A DNA stretch of 64,000 nucleotides from Aspidapion aeneum (Eukaryota; Arthropoda; Insecta; Coleoptera; Brentidae): assembly GCA_963576565.1 (NCBI GenBank), contig OY755039.1, forward strand, positions 77,164,789 to 77,228,788. The letters run 5' to 3'. Of the stretch, positions 40,785 through 52,215 are shown in pieces. Numbering within the stretch: the first letter of the stretch is position 1; each line of letters begins with the position of its first letter. The notes beneath the pieces were generated by a model. That model worked only from the letters and a program-made list of their open reading frames with translations. It was not told the origin of the DNA and ran no database searches. A program made the translations under genes and the position numbers.

Positions 40785-43310
40785 ATGTCTGACATAAAAG
40801 TTTTAAAAAAACAACAAAATAGCGTTTTTAATAAATTAAAAACAACTTATAATAGAGCCGTCGAAGCCCAGGGCAATGCAGAGATGGCAAAAAAGTTAAA
40901 ACCCAGATGGGAAGATGTGCCTTCTCTGGTAAGTTACTTCGATGCATTGCATTTTGAAATTATAAGCTTGGATAGTAGTGATCAGATACAAGAAAGCCAG
41001 GAAACTTTAGTGCAGGAATTTGATGAAATGAAATACACAATTAGATCGATTTGTCGTGAGCTCTCTCCGGAGGATTACCATGATGCCTCACAGACAATTT
41101 TGAACCATTCCCTGGTAAATGTGGACAGGGGTCTTGAAATTAAAAGAATACAGGTACCCCATTTTGACGGTAATCTTAAAAAATGGCCCACCTTTTTTGA
41201 TATGTTTAAGTCACTTGTTCATGATAAGGCGGACATGAGTGAAATAACTAAATTTCAAGCCTTAAATACCGCTCTGGTGGGAGAGGCTGCATCTGTTATT
41301 AGGAACATACCGCTGACCTCTGGTAATTATCGAGTAGCCTTCGATGCGATGATTAGACGCTTTAATAATAAAAGACTTTTGGTAACAAATTATTGGACGT
41401 CTATTTGTCAAGCCCCTTCTGCAAAATCGAGCAACCCACATGATTTGAGGTTATTGTTGTCCATTTTCCGGGAAAATTTGGAAGCATTGTCAAACTATGA
41501 TGATGTAGACCTTTTAGATTTTGCTAAAATGATTCTTCTTTTGCAAAAAGTTGATACCCCATTGAAAACTCAGTTTGAGATTGAGTATAGTGATAAGGAA
41601 ATCCCGTCCTATAAAGATTTGTTTAAATTCCTAGAGAAAAATTGTCGGGCTTTGGAAAATAGTTCTCTTTTGAATAAGCCGAAGGAGGTCTCACCTTCTC
41701 TACCCCCTAGGAAGGGTGGCAAACCACCCTATCCTGTGTTATTGACTGGAATAGGCCAGTCTGGTAATAAAGGTTGTGTTTATTGCCAGCAACAGCCCTA
41801 CCATCCCCTTGTGAAGTGTACCAGATTTCTGGAATTAGAACTAGGTCAGCGCCATCAATTTGTTAAGCGTGAACGATTGTGTTTTAACTGCTTTGGCAAA
41901 CATGGTGTATCTCAATGCCCTACAAGTGCCACGTGTCGTCAGTGCCAGGGTCTTCACCATTCCCTGTTGCACTTTGTCAAAAGCTCTCCGAGCCACCAAG
42001 TTGATTGTCCGGGGGAGACCCCCCGTATACCTGATAGTGAGGGTGCCAAACAGGCATTGTGTACCGCTACACCCAGTAGCAACCATTTTGAACCTCGTAA
42101 GAGGAGACCTGTGCTTTTTGCAACTGCCCAAGTTTTAGTGTTAGATGCCCACAACAAGTTTGTGTCTTGTCGGGCAATTTTAGATTCCGCTAGTGAAGCA
42201 TCCTTTGTAACCGTCTCTTTGGCTGAGAGGTTAGGACTTAAAGTAGCTCCGAATAAAACTCCTATTGAAGGAATAAATGGCATGATTTCTAGTACATCAG
42301 ATGGCAATGTAACATTGCAGATAAGCTCGTCCAAGTTTCCTGATAGTTTGTTTTCTTGTGATGCCATTCTTATTCCTAAAATTTGTGGAACCATACCTGT
42401 GACTGTTGTAGAATATGATTCTATTCAGTGGCCATACCTAAAAAATTTAGATTTTGCTGATCCTAATTTTGGACAACCTAGTAGTGTAGACCTTTTAATT
42501 GGTGTTGATTTGTTTGGTCAGATGCTTGTGCCTGGCTTTAAAAAAGGAGAAAATGGAGGACCTTGTGCCATTATTTCAATATTTGGTTGGATACTCCTTG
42601 GTGGTATTGATGGTCCTCGTAAAACTCAAAAACCCATTAGTTTGTTGACCTCAGTGTCTTCCCCTATAGAATCTCGATTGGATAGTACCTTACAAAGGTT
42701 TTGGGAACTAGAATCGACCCCTCAAAAAATCCCTCTTTCCTCTGATGAGGATTTGTGTGAAAAAATATTTGCTACCACTCATTCAAGAACTGAGTCCGGC
42801 AGATATGTTGTTCGCTTGCCTTTCAGAGAGCCTCGACAAGAACTTGGTAACTCTAAAGGTCAAGCATTGCGTAGATTTAATATGATGGAAAACCGATTGT
42901 TGAAAAATCCTGCTTTGTATAGTGCGTACAAAGACTTTGTTCAGGATTACCTAGACCAGGGGCATATGAAATTGGCCAATTCTAGCCCTGACTTCCATTC
43001 ATATTTTATTCCACACCACCCAGTTGTGAAGGCACATGGTGACTTGTCAAAAATTCGAATTGTTTTTGATGCATCTGCCAAGACCTCAAATAGTCGTAGC
43101 TTAAATTCTATTTTATTGGTAGGACCTAAACTCCAAAGAGATTTGTGTCAATATTGCTTACTTTTCGCCTTTATAGTGTTGTATATTCTAGTGACATACG
43201 TCAAATGTTCAGGCAGATTGATATGCATCAGGCTGATGTGTGTTATCAAAAGATATTGTGGCGGTTCGACCCAACCGAGGAGATTCAAGAGTACTCTCTT
43301 CAAACAGTAA
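40785..43310 (+). CDS. BEL gag-protease-RT (N-terminal part), frameshifted
   Basis: MSDIKVLKKQQN start about 530 bp after the LTR. DUF1759 gag region around residues 115-260 (IQVPHFDGNLKKWPTFFDMF); zinc knuckles CVYCQQQPYHPLVKC (about 330) and LCFNCFGKHGVSQC (about 365); protease with CRAILDSASEASF (about 464), where DSA replaces the usual DSG/DTG; RT begins with HHPVVKAHGD and IRIVFDASAK (about 740-765). True homology ends near 43145, where one base is missing; the last 55 codons to 43310 are out of frame. RT continues in the frame of 43145-43402. Confidence 0.9.
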   Translation: MSDIKVLKKQQNSVFNKLKTTYNRAVEAQGNAEMAKKLKPRWEDVPSLVSYFDALHFEIISLDSSDQIQESQETLVQEFDEMKYTIRSICRELSPEDYHDASQTILNHSLVNVDRGLEIKRIQVPHFDGNLKKWPTFFDMFKSLVHDKADMSEITKFQALNTALVGEAASVIRNIPLTSGNYRVAFDAMIRRFNNKRLLVTNYWTSICQAPSAKSSNPHDLRLLLSIFRENLEALSNYDDVDLLDFAKMILLLQKVDTPLKTQFEIEYSDKEIPSYKDLFKFLEKNCRALENSSLLNKPKEVSPSLPPRKGGKPPYPVLLTGIGQSGNKGCVYCQQQPYHPLVKCTRFLELELGQRHQFVKRERLCFNCFGKHGVSQCPTSATCRQCQGLHHSLLHFVKSSPSHQVDCPGETPRIPDSEGAKQALCTATPSSNHFEPRKRRPVLFATAQVLVLDAHNKFVSCRAILDSASEASFVTVSLAERLGLKVAPNKTPIEGINGMISSTSDGNVTLQISSSKFPDSLFSCDAILIPKICGTIPVTVVEYDSIQWPYLKNLDFADPNFGQPSSVDLLIGVDLFGQMLVPGFKKGENGGPCAIISIFGWILLGGIDGPRKTQKPISLLTSVSSPIESRLDSTLQRFWELESTPQKIPLSSDEDLCEKIFATTHSRTESGRYVVRLPFREPRQELGNSKGQALRRFNMMENRLLKNPALYSAYKDFVQDYLDQGHMKLANSSPDFHSYFIPHHPVVKAHGDLSKIRIVFDASAKTSNSRSLNSILLVGPKLQRDLCQYCLLFAFIVLYILVTYVKCSGRLICIRLMCVIKRYCGGSTQPRRFKSTLFKQ

Positions 43311-43435
43311 CTTATGGTGTGAATTCGAGCCCATACCTAGCTATTCGTACTCTTCACCAGCTCGTTAAAGATCATGGCAGTGGCTTTCCACTAGCGAGCT
43401 AGGTGTTGATGCATACTACTTATGTGGACGATGAT
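43145..43435 (+). pseudogene. BEL RT palm segment with in-frame stop before YVDD
   Basis: Reads SILLTFRLYSVVYSSDIRQM then GVNSSPYLAIRTL up to a TAG stop at 43400-43402; the same frame goes on VLMHTTYVDDD, the RT catalytic box, before another shift. It joins the upstream gag-pro-RT frame and the downstream 43422-45872 frame. These lesions would abolish a full-length Pol. Confidence 0.88.
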
Positions 43436-45934
43436 CGGATTAGCTAATTCTGTAGCTGAAGCTTTAGAAAGCCAGAAACAGCTAATTGCGTTGTTAAAAT
43501 TGGATTGTTTTGAACTTCGTAAGTGGACTAGCAACACTCCTGAGGTACTAGAATCGGTTCCAGCTAGTCATCAGCAACCAATTTCCTTTGATGATGAATC
43601 TGCTGGTTTAAACATCCTTGGACTAAAGTGGTGTCCAAAATTGGATTCGTTTTGTTATGATGTGATGCCCATGGAAAGACCTTGTACCAAGAGAAACATT
43701 CTTTCTGAGATTGCAAGGATATATGATCCACTCGGGTTCCTAGCCCCAGTTGTTTTGGTTGCTAAATGTTTAATGCAACGTTTGTGGGTCCAGGGTCTTT
43801 CATGGGATGATACCCCCTCTAGTGATATTGTTGCACAGTGGCAACTCTATGTGTCGCAACTACCATTATTATCTTCGATATCAATACCTCGTTATGTTGT
43901 GAAGCAAAATGCTTTCACCACTGAATTGCATGGCTTTTGTGACGCCTCAATGTGTGCATATGGTGGTGCAGTATATATTCGACAAATTGAGTTGGATGGA
44001 AATATTTCTATCTCCCTTTTGTGTGGGAAAAGTAGAGTGTGCCCTTTGAAAAGTATTTCTATTCCACGCTTAGAATTGTGTGCTGCTGTATTGTTGGCAG
44101 AGCTATTGGAGTTTGTTGGCAATCATCTTGATTGCGTCCCGATTGATAAGATTTTTGCTTGGTCTGACTCCAGCGTTACCCTGGCTTGGATAAAATCGTG
44201 TCCATCAAAACGAAAGGTTTTTGTAGCCAATCGAGTAACGACTATTCAAGAGAAAGTTCCCCCCAGCTGTTGGTACCATGTAAAGGGTAAGGAGAACCCA
44301 GCTGATTGCTTATCCCGGAGCTTACTTCCTGGTCAATTGATAGACCATCCTCTTTGGTTTACTGGACCATCCTGGTTGGCCCAGTCTAGTGAAACATGGC
44401 CTATGAACCACAAAATTGATGCGTTTGATGCTGATCTACCCCCTGAGGAAAATCGTTTTGTTTTTGTGACAGAAATACCCCTTGATGAAGTACAGCTGTT
44501 ACTCACTAAGTACTCCTCTTTACGTAAAATCTTGGGCATTGTTGCCTTTTGTTTGAGACCTTTTCGAGTGAAAAAAGATCCTTCTTTATCTTTTCCTACT
44601 AAAGCCCTCAATGAGGCAGATCTTTATTATGCTACTTTAGTTGTTGTGCGAGTTGTACAACAAGAAGTTTTTTTTGAAGATTTGAAAAGGATACGTAAGG
44701 GTGAGAGTTGTGCTAAGCCTCTTCGAAAGTTAGCTCCTTTTCTTGATTCCCATGGTGTTCTCAGGGTGGGCGGTAGATTACGTCACACTGATTTAGCATA
44801 TGAGGTGAAACACCCCATGTTGTTGCCTCGTAGTCATAGGCTTACCACTCTGATTATTGAAAAATTCCATAATGAGCATGGACATCCAGGTCCTCGCTTA
44901 TTGGAGTACCTCCTAAATCAACAGTTTTGGATTTTGTCGGTGAAAAGTGCCATTCACAGTGTTGTTTCCAAGTGTTTTTGTTGTGCCAGGGTAAATCCCA
45001 AACCATTGCACCCATTCATGGGTGACCTTCCTAAATTTAGAGTGTCCCAGGTGAAGCCCTTTTCCCATGTTAGTGTAGATTTTATGGTACCATTCTCCAT
45101 CACGTTAACCAAGCGTCGTGGTATAAAAAGTCAAAAGGCTTATGGGTGTATTTTTGTTTGTTTCCCAACAAAGGCCATTCACCTGGAGGCTGTTTCTGAT
45201 TTGTCCACTGATGCATTTTTGGCTGCCCTCCGCCGGTTTGTTGGTAGACGTGGCAGATGTGCTGCCCTCTACAGTGACCAGGGCACTAATTTTGTTGGGG
45301 CAAATAACCTCCTTGTGTCCTATTGTCAGCAAGCTGCTGAGACTTTAGCGATTAAGTGGTGTTTTAATCCACCCGCCAGTCCGCATTTTGGTGGACTCCA
45401 TGAGTCTGGGGTAAAGTCCACAAAAACTCATCTGAAGAGAATTGCGGGGGATCAAATCCTAACCTTTGAAGAGTTGATGACTGTATTGGTTCAGATTGAG
45501 GCCATTTTAAATAGTCGACCATTGTGTAGTATGAGCCCTGATCCTCATGACTTTCAAAGTCTTACTCCTGGACATTTCCTCACTTTGGAACCCTTGACAG
45601 CCCCTCCCGATGGAGACCTAACCAATGTTAAGTTAAACCGTCTCCATCGCTGGCAGCTAGTTCAGCAGATCCAGCAGCATTTTTGGCGCCGCTGGCAAAT
45701 GGAGTATTTACAGTCGTTGCAACAACGCGAAAGATGGAATACCCCCGATAACCCTCCAAAAATTGGAACATTAGTAGCGTTGAAAGACGAAAACCTACCC
45801 CCATTGAAGTGGTCACTCGGTAGAATTGAAAAAATTTACTCTCCAATAGAATCCCCCGTGTCGTGCAAGTAAAAACCGCGAAAGGATTACTTGACCGTAG
45901 TTTGGTGAAGGTATGTCCGTTACCCAGCCAGTAA
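43422..45934 (+). CDS. BEL RNase H and integrase part of Pol
   Basis: The open frame runs 43422-45872 and homologous codons continue to a stop at 45932-45934 after a shift near 45845. Features: end of RT/thumb (LRKWTSNTPEVL), peptidase A17/RNase H region GFCDASMCAYGGAVYI (about residue 173), IPRLELCAAVLLAELL, WSDSSVTLAWIKS; integrase zinc region with FHNEHGHPG (about 482) and CFCCARVNPKP; DDE core with SVDFMVPF, LYSDQGTNFVG and GLHESGVKS; then the DUF5641-type tail LKWSLGRIEKIY. After the shift the tail resumes with VKTAKGLLDRSLVKVCPLP. The ATG at 43422 is incidental. Confidence 0.9.
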
Positions 45935-46145
45935 CCAACCTTCAAAGCCTTGTGTAGCGTGAATCATGCTTATTTGAATTAACTTAAGTATGACGTCCAT
46001 AGTTATTGTGATAAAATTATTGTTGCAAAAATGCTAATTTATTGTTTAGGCTTTTTGGGTAATTGAATAACTTTTTTTTTTATATTTTTTTTGTTTTTTT
46101 TTTGGGTTTTTCTATAAAAATTGGGAATTTTTATGGTGGGCGGAA

Positions 46146-46682
46146 TGTTTAATACTGCCAGTTATTTTTTCTTTATTGTTTTATTTTGAATTTTTGGGAA
46201 AACCTAACCTTAAAGTTTGTTTTGATATTTTGGGCTTTCTGCAAAAACCTTCAAAAAAGAAAGTCTTGTTTGGGAAAAATTCCGATCAGGTGATAATTTC
46301 TCTCTTTGTTGAAAGCTATTTTCTTTTGATCACCTGATCATTTTGTTAAAATCATTCGCGTTTTTTTCTCACGCTGGGAGTTTGAAGCGCCACCCTGTGT
46401 GTGACAGGAGAATGAAGAAACCACTTCCGCCAAAAAACAAAGAGAAGTCACACGTGTTTTCGGGTTGAAGACCGAAATTCCAGTCGCAAGAAGGGGCGGC
46501 GCCGCCAGTGAAATTTTGGGCTGCTGCAGAATTACAGAAGGTAAGCTTCTAGCGTGTTGCCAATTTTTTCTTTGTTTTTTAGTTTAATAGACTCTGTTTT
46601 CCCAGGCGGGGCGAATTTAATTTTGGGGTTATTTTTTTTGGGATATCTCTAGTTTTTCTCCCCTTCAGGGCTCAGATTTCTA
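46146..46682 (+). repeat. BEL 3' LTR (537 bp)
   Basis: Copy of 39718-40255 with about nine differences, preceded by a purine-rich tract ggtgggcggaa that would serve as polypurine primer. Confidence 0.92.
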
Positions 46683-46821
46683 AGGGCCTTGGGTCTCTTC
46701 GAGCAAATTCTAGCCACTTTTTCCGTTATTTTACTGCTGTAGGCACATGAATAAATAGTTTTTTAGGTGTTTTTATGCTAGTATTCGAACACTGAGGCAC
46801 TACACACCACTTATAGGACAT
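46683..46821 (-). pseudogene. THAP domain exon, N-terminal part, with stop codon
   Basis: Minus strand, MSYKWCVVPQCSNTSIKTPK then LFIHVPTAVK, a TAA stop at 46726-46728, and in the same frame RKKWLEFARRDPR up to the BEL LTR. C-x4-C near the start is the first half of the C2CH zinc site; the W and the VP.. strand fit a THAP domain. The remainder is at 39673-39717. The gene is broken twice, by the stop codon and by the retrotransposon. Confidence 0.82.
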
Positions 46822-47090
46822 CTTTTTACATAAAAAACAGTAAAAACACAGACCAAAAACAAATAAACACTTGAATGCCGTGTATCTGTCTGCGAGTTTA
46901 CTGCGCTGTGACGGCATTGCAACGCCATGCTAGAAATGAGCGTTTTAGCGGCAAATTCGAATCGGAAATTAAAAAACTTGTTTTTAAATGTAGTCTTGAC
47001 AAAATATACTATTTTAATAATTTTGCATAGCAAATTAGGGACCTATGTATCATTCTAAACACTTTTCTAAAATTTGTCAAATACCCTATT

Positions 47091-47649
47091 GCGCCCCTGA
47101 GTTAATGGGTGAGTAGGAAATTATTAAAAATATAAAAACAAAAATTAAGAGAAATTATTATATGATGTCGGACAAGAATAGTACATTGAAAACCTAAAGA
47201 CTGGGCACATTTAATCCCAAGGCGAGAAGAATGTTTTAGTTTAGTATAGTGTAGAAGTTTCGTATGTTGTGGTTGCTTTCAATCTCCGAAGGATTGAAAG
47301 TATTTTTGGTACCTCAAAAGAGGGATTAAAAGTACACTTTTAATCTTTAAAGTGCATAAAACGAATTCTAGTTTCTAGGGTGCAGAAAAAAACGATTACA
47401 CAATATGTTTGTTTTTAAATGAGGGGCAGCAATTTTTTTCTTTGGCTCAGGCAACCAAAAAGTTAGGCACGTTCCTAATGAATTTAAAGATAATTTAACA
47501 TAACCTAAAAATTCTTTCGAAAGTGACTTTGAAAACCATGTCGCGACTCTTATTCCGCCAATATCTGTCAGATACAGGGACTCTATTAGTCATATACCAA
47601 AAGATGCGGACTTAAAGTCAATAAGAATTTAAAATGCTTGTCAACAATA
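47091..47649. other. Unassigned sequence
   Basis: Contains 'attccgccaatatctgtcagatacagggactctatt' near 47551-47586, a decayed piece of the mariner-type MITE family at 36389. No gene. Confidence 0.4.
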
Positions 47650-48261
47650 TTTTAGCTCACACATATACTATACTATAGTAGTGTGAGCTATGGTGATCCT
47701 AATTTTTTCGAGAAAAAAAAAGTTGCTCCGATTTCAAAATTTTTTATATATCTTTGCGTTTCAGATGATCTTGAAACTTTTTTGTTGCGCCGTCTGTCTG
47801 TCTGTCTGTCTGTCTGTATGTCTGTAACGACCAACGCGCATAACTCAAAAACCGCTTGGCCGATTTTAATGAAATTTGGTACCTAGGCTGGGTCTTGGGT
47901 CGAGATGGTCCCATTTATAAATGAACAAAATCCACCGAACAGAAACCAAATAAAAGGGTGGGGGTAGATTTCAAAAATTAGAGTTTATGTGAAAATATGG
48001 CGTGTGTGATATCAAACGAAAGGTAATTGAGTCTGCAGTTAAACAAAATACATTTTAATTTATTTAAAAAAAAAGGGTGGGGGTAGATTTCAAAAATTTG
48101 AGTTTAAGTCAAAACATGGCTTATGTAGTATCAAACAAAAGGTAATTTAGTCTGGAGTTAAATAAAATATATTTCAGTTTTTAGTTATATTAGCTCACAC
48201 GTACACTATAACTATAGTACCTAGTGTGAGCTTAGGGGCCCATATATTGGCAGAGTATTTT
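47650..48261. mobile_element. Twin-hairpin (Helentron-like) element, copy 4
   Basis: Same left and right hairpins as copies 1 and 2, a short (GTCT)n tract (47792-47825), two diverged 110-bp units, and the tail ggcagagtatttt. Confidence 0.7.
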
Positions 48262-48409
48262 CTTTTGCCATAATAACAAAATAATATCTTTTTCTTGCTT
48301 TTCAATTTGCAAAATCATTAATTTCATCATCGTTTTACTAATAATTTTAAAGTTAGCTATTTTAAAGCAATCTATTTTAAAAACTTTATGAATATAACAT
48401 ATACATTTA

Positions 48410-50538
48410 CAGTGGCGGATCTAGGATGTCCGGAGGAGAGGGACCAAGAAGGCAGTAAAAGCAAAAAAAAAAATATGTTCTTTTGCATAAGTTTGAACTT
48501 TGAACTTAAAAACCAGATATACTGGGTGGGCCAAAAAAAACCGGACAATTTTTTTTCCATTATAACTTTTGAACTATACTATCGATTTTAATGGGACAAA
48601 CTGCACTTGACAGAGACTTAATCAGAGTTTTGATGAAATATATCTTTTTGTCCGCCATCTGAAAATCCAAGATGACGGACGAACTGAAATTTTACCCTTC
48701 AAAGATGCTCGTTTATTCTTCTGTTGGGAATATGTTTTAATTATTTGTTTAAATCAGTAAAAAAGCTGCATTCTTGCCACGCACAAAATGGTACGAATTA
48801 GCAAAATCGGTTTGATGGTTCTAAAAACAAATATTTTTGTTTCAGCCATTGTTTTGCATATTATACGATTGCCTTGCCAATCATGTTTGCATTTATTTGC
48901 TTATAAATTCATTACTACTAAACCGATTTTGATAAAATAAAAAACATCCTGGTGAGAATTGATTGCTTTTTAAAGATCATGAGCAAATATTATCTTAACT
49001 TTTAAGATGGCGGACAGAATCATACTTAACTCTTTAAAATGAAGTGTTTATTCTTATTTTCTGAACAATATTTTAGTTTTTTTAATCTATAGAAAATCAC
49101 TACTTTTCTCCCGCTTAACAAGGCAGAAAGTAATAAAATCGGTTAAGTGGTTCTTACAAAATCTGATTTCGCATTAACCGTTGTTTTACAAATATTACAA
49201 AAATATTAAGCCGATTTTAGTGAAATAAAAAACATCATAACGCAAACTGATTGGTCTTTAAAATTTCCATAATGATGTTTTTTATTTCACTAAAATCGGT
49301 TCAATAACAATGAATTTATAAAGAAACGAATTCAGATGGAAATTGAACGCAATCGTATAATTTGTAAAACATTGGTTAAAACAAAATCCGATTTTGTGAG
49401 AATCGCTACGCCGATTTTATTAATTTGTAAGTAGTGTTTTTCTATAAATAAAAAAAACTAAAATATTTTCACAAAATAAGAATAAACACGCCATTTTGAA
49501 GAATCAAGTATAATTCTGTCCGACATCTTAAATTCCAAGATGGCGGAAAATTTCGATCACAATCTTTAAAGAGCAATCAATTCTCACCACGATTTTTTTT
49601 CATTTCACTAAAATTGGTTTAGTAATAACGAATTTATAAGGAAATAAATGCAGACAGGATTAGCAATGCAATCGTGGAATCTGTAAAACAATGGTTAAAA
49701 CAAAAATAGATTTTTTGAGAACCACCACACTGATTTTACTAATTTGTACGTCGTTGTGTGAGGGAAAAGTAGTAGAAAACATTTTCGAAAAATAAGAATA
49801 AACACGCCATTTTGAAGAATCAAGTATTATTCTGTCCGCCATCTTGAATTTTAAGATGGCAATAAATTTTGATAATGGTCTTTAAAAAGCAATCAATTCT
49901 CACCAGGATGTTTTTTATTTCATCAAAATCGGTTTGGTATTAATGCAGTTATAAGGAAATAAATGCAGACATGATTGGCAAGGCAATCGTATAATATGCA
50001 AAACAATGGTTGAAACAAAAATATTTTTTTTAGAACCACTGAACCGATTTTGCTAGTTCATACCTTGTTCTGTGTGGTAATAATGCAGCTTTTTAACCAA
50101 TTTAAAAAAATTATTAAAACATGTTAGCAACACAAGAATAAACGAGCATCTTTGAAGGCTACATTTTAATGTCGTCCGCCATCTTGGATTTTGAGACGGC
50201 GGACAAAAAAATATATTTATTCAAAACTCTGATTAATTCTCTATCAAGTGCAGCTTGTCCCAGTAAAATCGATTGTATAGTTCAAAAGCTATAATGAAAA
50301 AGAAATTGTCCGGTTTTTTTTGGCCCACCCGGTAAATATTTTTTTTTATAAAAGTTTTGTGAAAAAAAATTATATATGTTGAATTTAAGTTTAAATCTAG
50401 TTTAACAACAAGTTTTTTGTTACATTTAAATGACGAATTTATTGCTGCTTAAAAAAGAACGAAAACGAACGCTGGTGCCCCTTTTACGCCGGGGCCCCGG
50501 GCTCTGCCCCGGTTTGCCCGACGATAGCTGCGTCACTG
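48410..50538. mobile_element. Possible hAT-type MITE hosting the 1.8-kb mariner-like element
   Basis: Left end CAGTGGCGGATCTAGG is clear and followed by sequence like 5417-5500. The proposed right end GATAGCTGCGTCACTG is only loosely inverted and no 8-bp duplication matches, so the right limit is uncertain. Confidence 0.35.
48522..50332. mobile_element. Mariner-like TIR element, copy 3 of 3 (1811 bp)
   Basis: TIRs CTGGGTGGGCCAAAAAAAAC and GTTTTTTTTGGCCCACCCGG with TA on both sides. Inside are several inverted and direct copies of the GCCATCTTGAATTTTAAGATGG palindrome type and of TTATACGATTGCCTTGCCAA, making it longer than the 1051-bp copy. It has no transposase and looks like an expanded foldback derivative. 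Confidence 0.85.
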
Positions 50539-52215
50539 GCTATAAAAAAGTATTCTTCATGTTTTTGTTAGGATACACCCTTTCGCTGCAAAATAACTTA
50601 TGTTTTTAGTGTTGCAAACATTTTTAGAGACTATGCTAAGTCTTTAGGGCTATCCAGTATCCACCAAACTTTAAAACTACAAAGCACAGAAAATTAAAGT
50701 CCATGTTTTCTTTCATTATCAGTATGAGGCCTTTTATGAGAAAATTGTATTTCAATGTTGATAGGCATTCAAATTTTTAGGTACATTTTAGAACCGAACA
50801 ACACCCCCGTTCGTTGGCGTTAGAGAATAGAATTAGAGGAAATTAAAAAATTAAGGTTATTAGCATATTCTTCTATTTTTCCTTTCTAAAACCTAGAAAA
50901 TATTGATTTAAATCCAGAACGCGATATGGTTGGATAAGATAATTGAGGCGTGTTTTACAAAACCCGCATAAGTCCAAATTTTACGAAAATGAGTTAGTGG
51001 CGTCATCTAGTCGAAAAAATGGATGGCTTTAAGACTATGAGATAAGATTCTGCGAAAACACCACAAGTGCCAAGATATGAGCAGTTAAAATTCGTATTAT
51101 TCCGCAAAAAGCACATATGTCCCTTCCAGTTTTCTTTGTATTAACTTTTTCTTTTTTCCAAAAACAACTTATGTTCAACAGTTTTTCTCTTTTTCTGAAG
51201 TAATTAAGCAACAAACGTTTTTTCTTATGTAACGAACAGAACTCTGAAGTCAATAGTTGCTACAAAATATTTAAGAAAATCATCGTTTTAAAATAAACCG
51301 TTTTTTTATTTTCTGATTTTTTTTTGTTTTGGACATATGTTGTTTTTGTAAAACACGCCTCAATTGTTTTATAATCATTTTAGTTAAAAATATGTGATAA
51401 GTAAGTTGTTATTGATTTTAGTTTTCTTACCACCGTGGAAAAAACCATATTGTACTTAAAAGGTGCATAGAATGTCTGTTTCACACTTTTTAGGTTAACT
51501 AATATTATTCACACTAAACCCGTGAGTGGTGACATACGGTGTGTGAGACCGACGACAAACAAAAACAGCGTATTTTTATTTTGCAAGCTTTTTTTGGTTT
51601 AATGTTAATGTATTATCTTTTTGAAATAAACATATTTTTAAAGTATTGGCAGTTCGCTTGATTATTAAAATAAGAAAATATTCTAAATTGGTGATTTAGA
51701 TGGTTGTTCGGACCTCGGGTGGAACCCATATGTGTGCATGTCGGTCTATTTGACCACAAGTTGCGATTGTTTTCCTCGTCACCACTGCACTGGAGCGTTA
51801 ACCAAAACAAACAGATTTTTTCCACTTGCATGAAAAATTGCATATTTTTATTTATTTAATAACTTACTTGCTTATAAAAATGTATATTTTGATACTATTG
51901 CATCTATAACATAAAATGTGTGTATTTCAAACTGAAATATTTCTAATTTACTTAGATAAAGTTTGCACACGACCCTTGAAATTTATTAATCATTTTTAAA
52001 TTTAGCACTTAGGAAATCTTTATCGTAATCGTTTATCTTAAAAAAATTATTTTAAAAAAATTGGTGCTATTATTATTATCTAACAAGTGTACATATACTT
52101 AGTGAGTCGAAAATGTTTTTTAAATAAGCAAAGTTAAATTTTTTATTTGTACCTTAGCATTCTTCCTGTAATTACTATAACTAAGAAAAAACCATCAGGA
52201 CGAGAAATTATCACT
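50539..52215. other. AT-rich stretch, nothing recognised
   Basis: Contains repeated words 'aaaacacgcct' in both orientations around 50950 and 51350, suggesting an old inverted pair, but no element or gene could be delimited. Confidence 0.4.

Larger units (their letters stand above)
39718..46682 (+). mobile_element. BEL/Pao LTR retrotransposon, decayed, plus strand
   Basis: A 6.97-kb element with LTRs of 538 and 537 bp that differ at about nine positions, older than the BEL copy at 5851-11847. Internal order is gag, protease, RT, RNase H, integrase. Four lesions break the polyprotein: a one-base loss near 43145, a TAG at 43400-43402, an indel just after the YVDD box near 43435, and a shift near 45845. 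It is inserted in the THAP exon. No target duplication beyond one or two A's is visible. Confidence 0.93.
38738..47090 (-). mobile_element. THAP-encoding TIR element (P-like?), interrupted by a BEL element
   Basis: Perfect 16-bp inverted ends AATAGGGTATTTGACA (38738-38753) and TGTCAAATACCCTATT (47075-47090). The adjoining 8-mers GCCTCCGT and GCGCCCCT are both GC-rich but agree at only five positions, so a decayed 8-bp duplication is possible, not proven. Removing the BEL element (39718-46682) leaves about 1.4 kb with a THAP exon reading inward from the right end. THAP DNA-binding domains occur in P-element transposases and in host genes; terminal repeats plus THAP make a P-like non-autonomous element plausible. 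Confidence 0.45.
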
